A stretch of 64,000 nucleotides of DNA from positions 1-64,000 of the forward strand of contig JADJDT010000015.1 of NCBI GenBank assembly GCA_016702545.1, written 5' to 3'. Shown one piece after another: positions 62,631 to 64,000 of this stretch. The notes beneath the pieces were generated by a model. It was not told the DNA's origin. It made no database searches and saw nothing but the letters and a program-made list of their open reading frames with translations. The stretch's first letter is position 1, and each line of letters starts with the position of its first letter. Both the position numbers and the translations under genes were made by a program. The stretch comes from Pseudomonadota bacterium. GTDB taxonomy: Bacteria; Myxococcota_A; Polyangia; GCA-2747355.

Positions 62631-64000
62631 GCTCGCGACTGAGCTCGCTCTTGGTGCAGCGAGGCCTGCTGGGCGTAGCCGACCTGGAAGACGCACTCGC
62701 CGTCCAGGCGGTGCGCGGTGGCACGCTCGACACGGCCCTGCTCGAAGGCGAGCAAGCGGACGAGGCCACGCTGATCGAGCTGCTGAGCGAAACCAGCGCT
62801 TGGCCGCCCGTGCCGCCCCAGGGTCTGGAACAGGCCGATCCCACGCTCTCCGCCACCATCCCGCTCGAGACCGCGCTGCGCTTGGCGCTCTGCCCGATCG
62901 CGCGGCAACCCGGCGAGCTGCGGCTGCTCTGCTCCGATGGCACCGACGCGACCGCGCTCGCCCACCTGCGCGACGAGCACAGCGACGCGCTCGTGGCGCT
63001 CGCCGCCACGGAGCTGCGGGTCGAGCAGGCCCGCGCGGTGGTCTACGGGCTGCCCCTGGCCCCGCGCTTCGCCACGCTGCTGCAACGGTGCGGGCCACTC
63101 CCGCCGGCCCTCACCGCCGGGAGCCGGAAGGCGCGGGTCCTGGCCGGCCAGGCGCCCGGATCGTCCCCGGCCGCGGCAGAGGAAGCAGGGGCGGCCCCGG
63201 GGGCGCTCGCACCGCTCAGCACCGCCGAAGGCAAGGCGCTGCGCCTCGCCGCCGACGATCTCGCGATCCTCCCGGGGACCCTCGCCGCGGCGGGCGAGGA
63301 GGCAGCCCCGCCGCCGGCCGCGGCGTCAGGCCCAGACCCTTATCCGCCGTATCGCGATGATGACGTGACAGCCCCGGGCGTCGAACGCGTCGATCCGCTC
63401 CTGCCCCCGGTGGCGCGCCAGTTGATCGAGCAAGCCACCGACCGCGACGAGGTCCTGCTCTATTTGCTCCGCGGGGCCCACTCCCTGCTGCCCGCCGTGC
63501 AGATCTACGCCGCCCGCGGCCGCCGACTACAGGGACTGATCGCGGTGATGGATAGTGAGCTCGACCGCACGGCCGTGCGCCGTCGCCAGGTGCCACTGGA
63601 GCTGCGATCGCTGCTGGCCGAGGCCTGCCAGCAGCTCAAGCCCTACGTCGGCCCGTTGAGCGATAGCGACGGCAATGCGACCGCGCTGCTGCGCGCGGAG
63701 GTGATGAGTTCGCAGGTCGCGTTGGTGCCGGTGGCCGTCGGTGGCAAGGTGATCTGCTTGCTGATCGGCCACGACCCCGCCGATGCCCCTCTGGCGCCGG
63801 AGCTGCTAGGACCCCTGCAAGCCCTCGCCCAGGCGGCCGCCGAGGCGCTGGGGCGGCTGATCACGGAGCACCGGCGCCAGAGCGCGGAGGTCCCCTCGCT
63901 CACCTCGGCCGCGCCCGTGCGGCTGGCAGCGCAAGATCCGCGCACGCCGGCCGACGCCCCGCGGTCGAACGCGCCCGACACGATCGGGCAACCCACGCGC
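62627..64000 (+). CDS. MshEN/GspE N-terminal-like protein, partial at right edge
   Basis: The frame is open from ATG 62627 to the window end, exactly 458 codons with no stop. The N-terminus (SRLSSLLVQRGLLGVADLED, LIELLSETSAWPPVPPQG, IPLETALRLALCPIARQPGE) resembles the MshEN/GspE_N domain of type II secretion and type IV pilus ATPases, which binds cyclic di-GMP in some members. An acidic Pro/Ala linker and a GAF-like segment (LLRGAHSLLPAVQIYAARGR, VALVPVAVGGKVICLLIGHD) follow. No ATPase motif appears in the visible part. Such MshEN-plus-linker proteins are frequent in Myxococcota. It is coupled to the RDD gene. Confidence 0.7.
   Translation, partial: MSSRLSSLLVQRGLLGVADLEDALAVQAVRGGTLDTALLEGEQADEATLIELLSETSAWPPVPPQGLEQADPTLSATIPLETALRLALCPIARQPGELRLLCSDGTDATALAHLRDEHSDALVALAATELRVEQARAVVYGLPLAPRFATLLQRCGPLPPALTAGSRKARVLAGQAPGSSPAAAEEAGAAPGALAPLSTAEGKALRLAADDLAILPGTLAAAGEEAAPPPAAASGPDPYPPYRDDDVTAPGVERVDPLLPPVARQLIEQATDRDEVLLYLLRGAHSLLPAVQIYAARGRRLQGLIAVMDSELDRTAVRRRQVPLELRSLLAEACQQLKPYVGPLSDSDGNATALLRAEVMSSQVALVPVAVGGKVICLLIGHDPADAPLAPELLGPLQALAQAAAEALGRLITEHRRQSAEVPSLTSAAPVRLAAQDPRTPADAPRSNAPDTIGQPTR

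Overview
The window reads as chromosomal DNA of a GC-rich member of the Myxococcota, probably an uncultured Polyangia-like lineage. The evidence is OMP_myx_plus-type outer-membrane barrels, an FHA/AgmX-PglI protein, large TPR lipoproteins of the Glt/Nfs type, a CdnL-type CarD protein, Cys-rich lipoproteins and an FHA-domain sigma-54 activator. No tRNA, rRNA or CRISPR array was seen. No database search was possible, so assignments rest on motifs and recalled family features.

Layout. (1) 1-9.7 kb is a mobile-element graveyard. It holds an IS3-type transposase running off the left edge, an AbiE toxin-antitoxin operon whose toxin is truncated next to that IS, a DUF4143 ATPase between two 235-bp direct repeats, a complete IS21 element with target duplication, fragments of a REP-associated (RAYT-like) transposase on both sides of it, a broken Fic gene, and an SRPBCC/TIGR01777 pair. 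(2) 10-12.6 kb holds lipocalin, oxidoreductase, CPBP protease and small-protein genes, nearly all carrying frame lesions. (3) 13-26 kb is an island of toxin-antitoxin modules (three RHH or Phd plus PIN pairs and a PIN fragment), MITE-like insertions, short repeats, and two decayed copies of a very large exported protein interleaved with DUF2817 peptidase-like genes. (4) 27.3-42.3 kb is a Glt/Nfs-like envelope locus on the plus strand: FHA/AgmX protein, two outer-membrane barrels, three TPR proteins, a coiled-coil lipoprotein and an FHA-sigma-54 activator. (5) 42-47.9 kb holds secreted and kelch proteins, pgsA, a lytic transglycosylase, cdnL and a macro-domain gene. (6) 48-54.3 kb is a complex I operon nuoA-B-C-D-G-H-I, without nuoE/F in it. 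(7) 54.6-64 kb holds two Cys-rich lipoproteins, malQ, prmA, rsmE, an RDD protein and a partial MshEN-like protein at the right edge.

The most distinctive signals are: a 158-bp MITE plus 4-bp duplication that sits inside a PIN toxin gene yet keeps its frame open; a dispersed multi-hairpin repeat whose CTAG ends supply the stop codons of three unrelated genes; RAYT-gene remnants with a perfect 36-bp palindrome at their 3' end; and the Glt/Nfs-like locus, which has no motor genes in view. Single-base frame lesions are common outside the Glt and Nuo cores. Some may be sequencing errors, since even malQ is affected, and this should be settled before calling decay.
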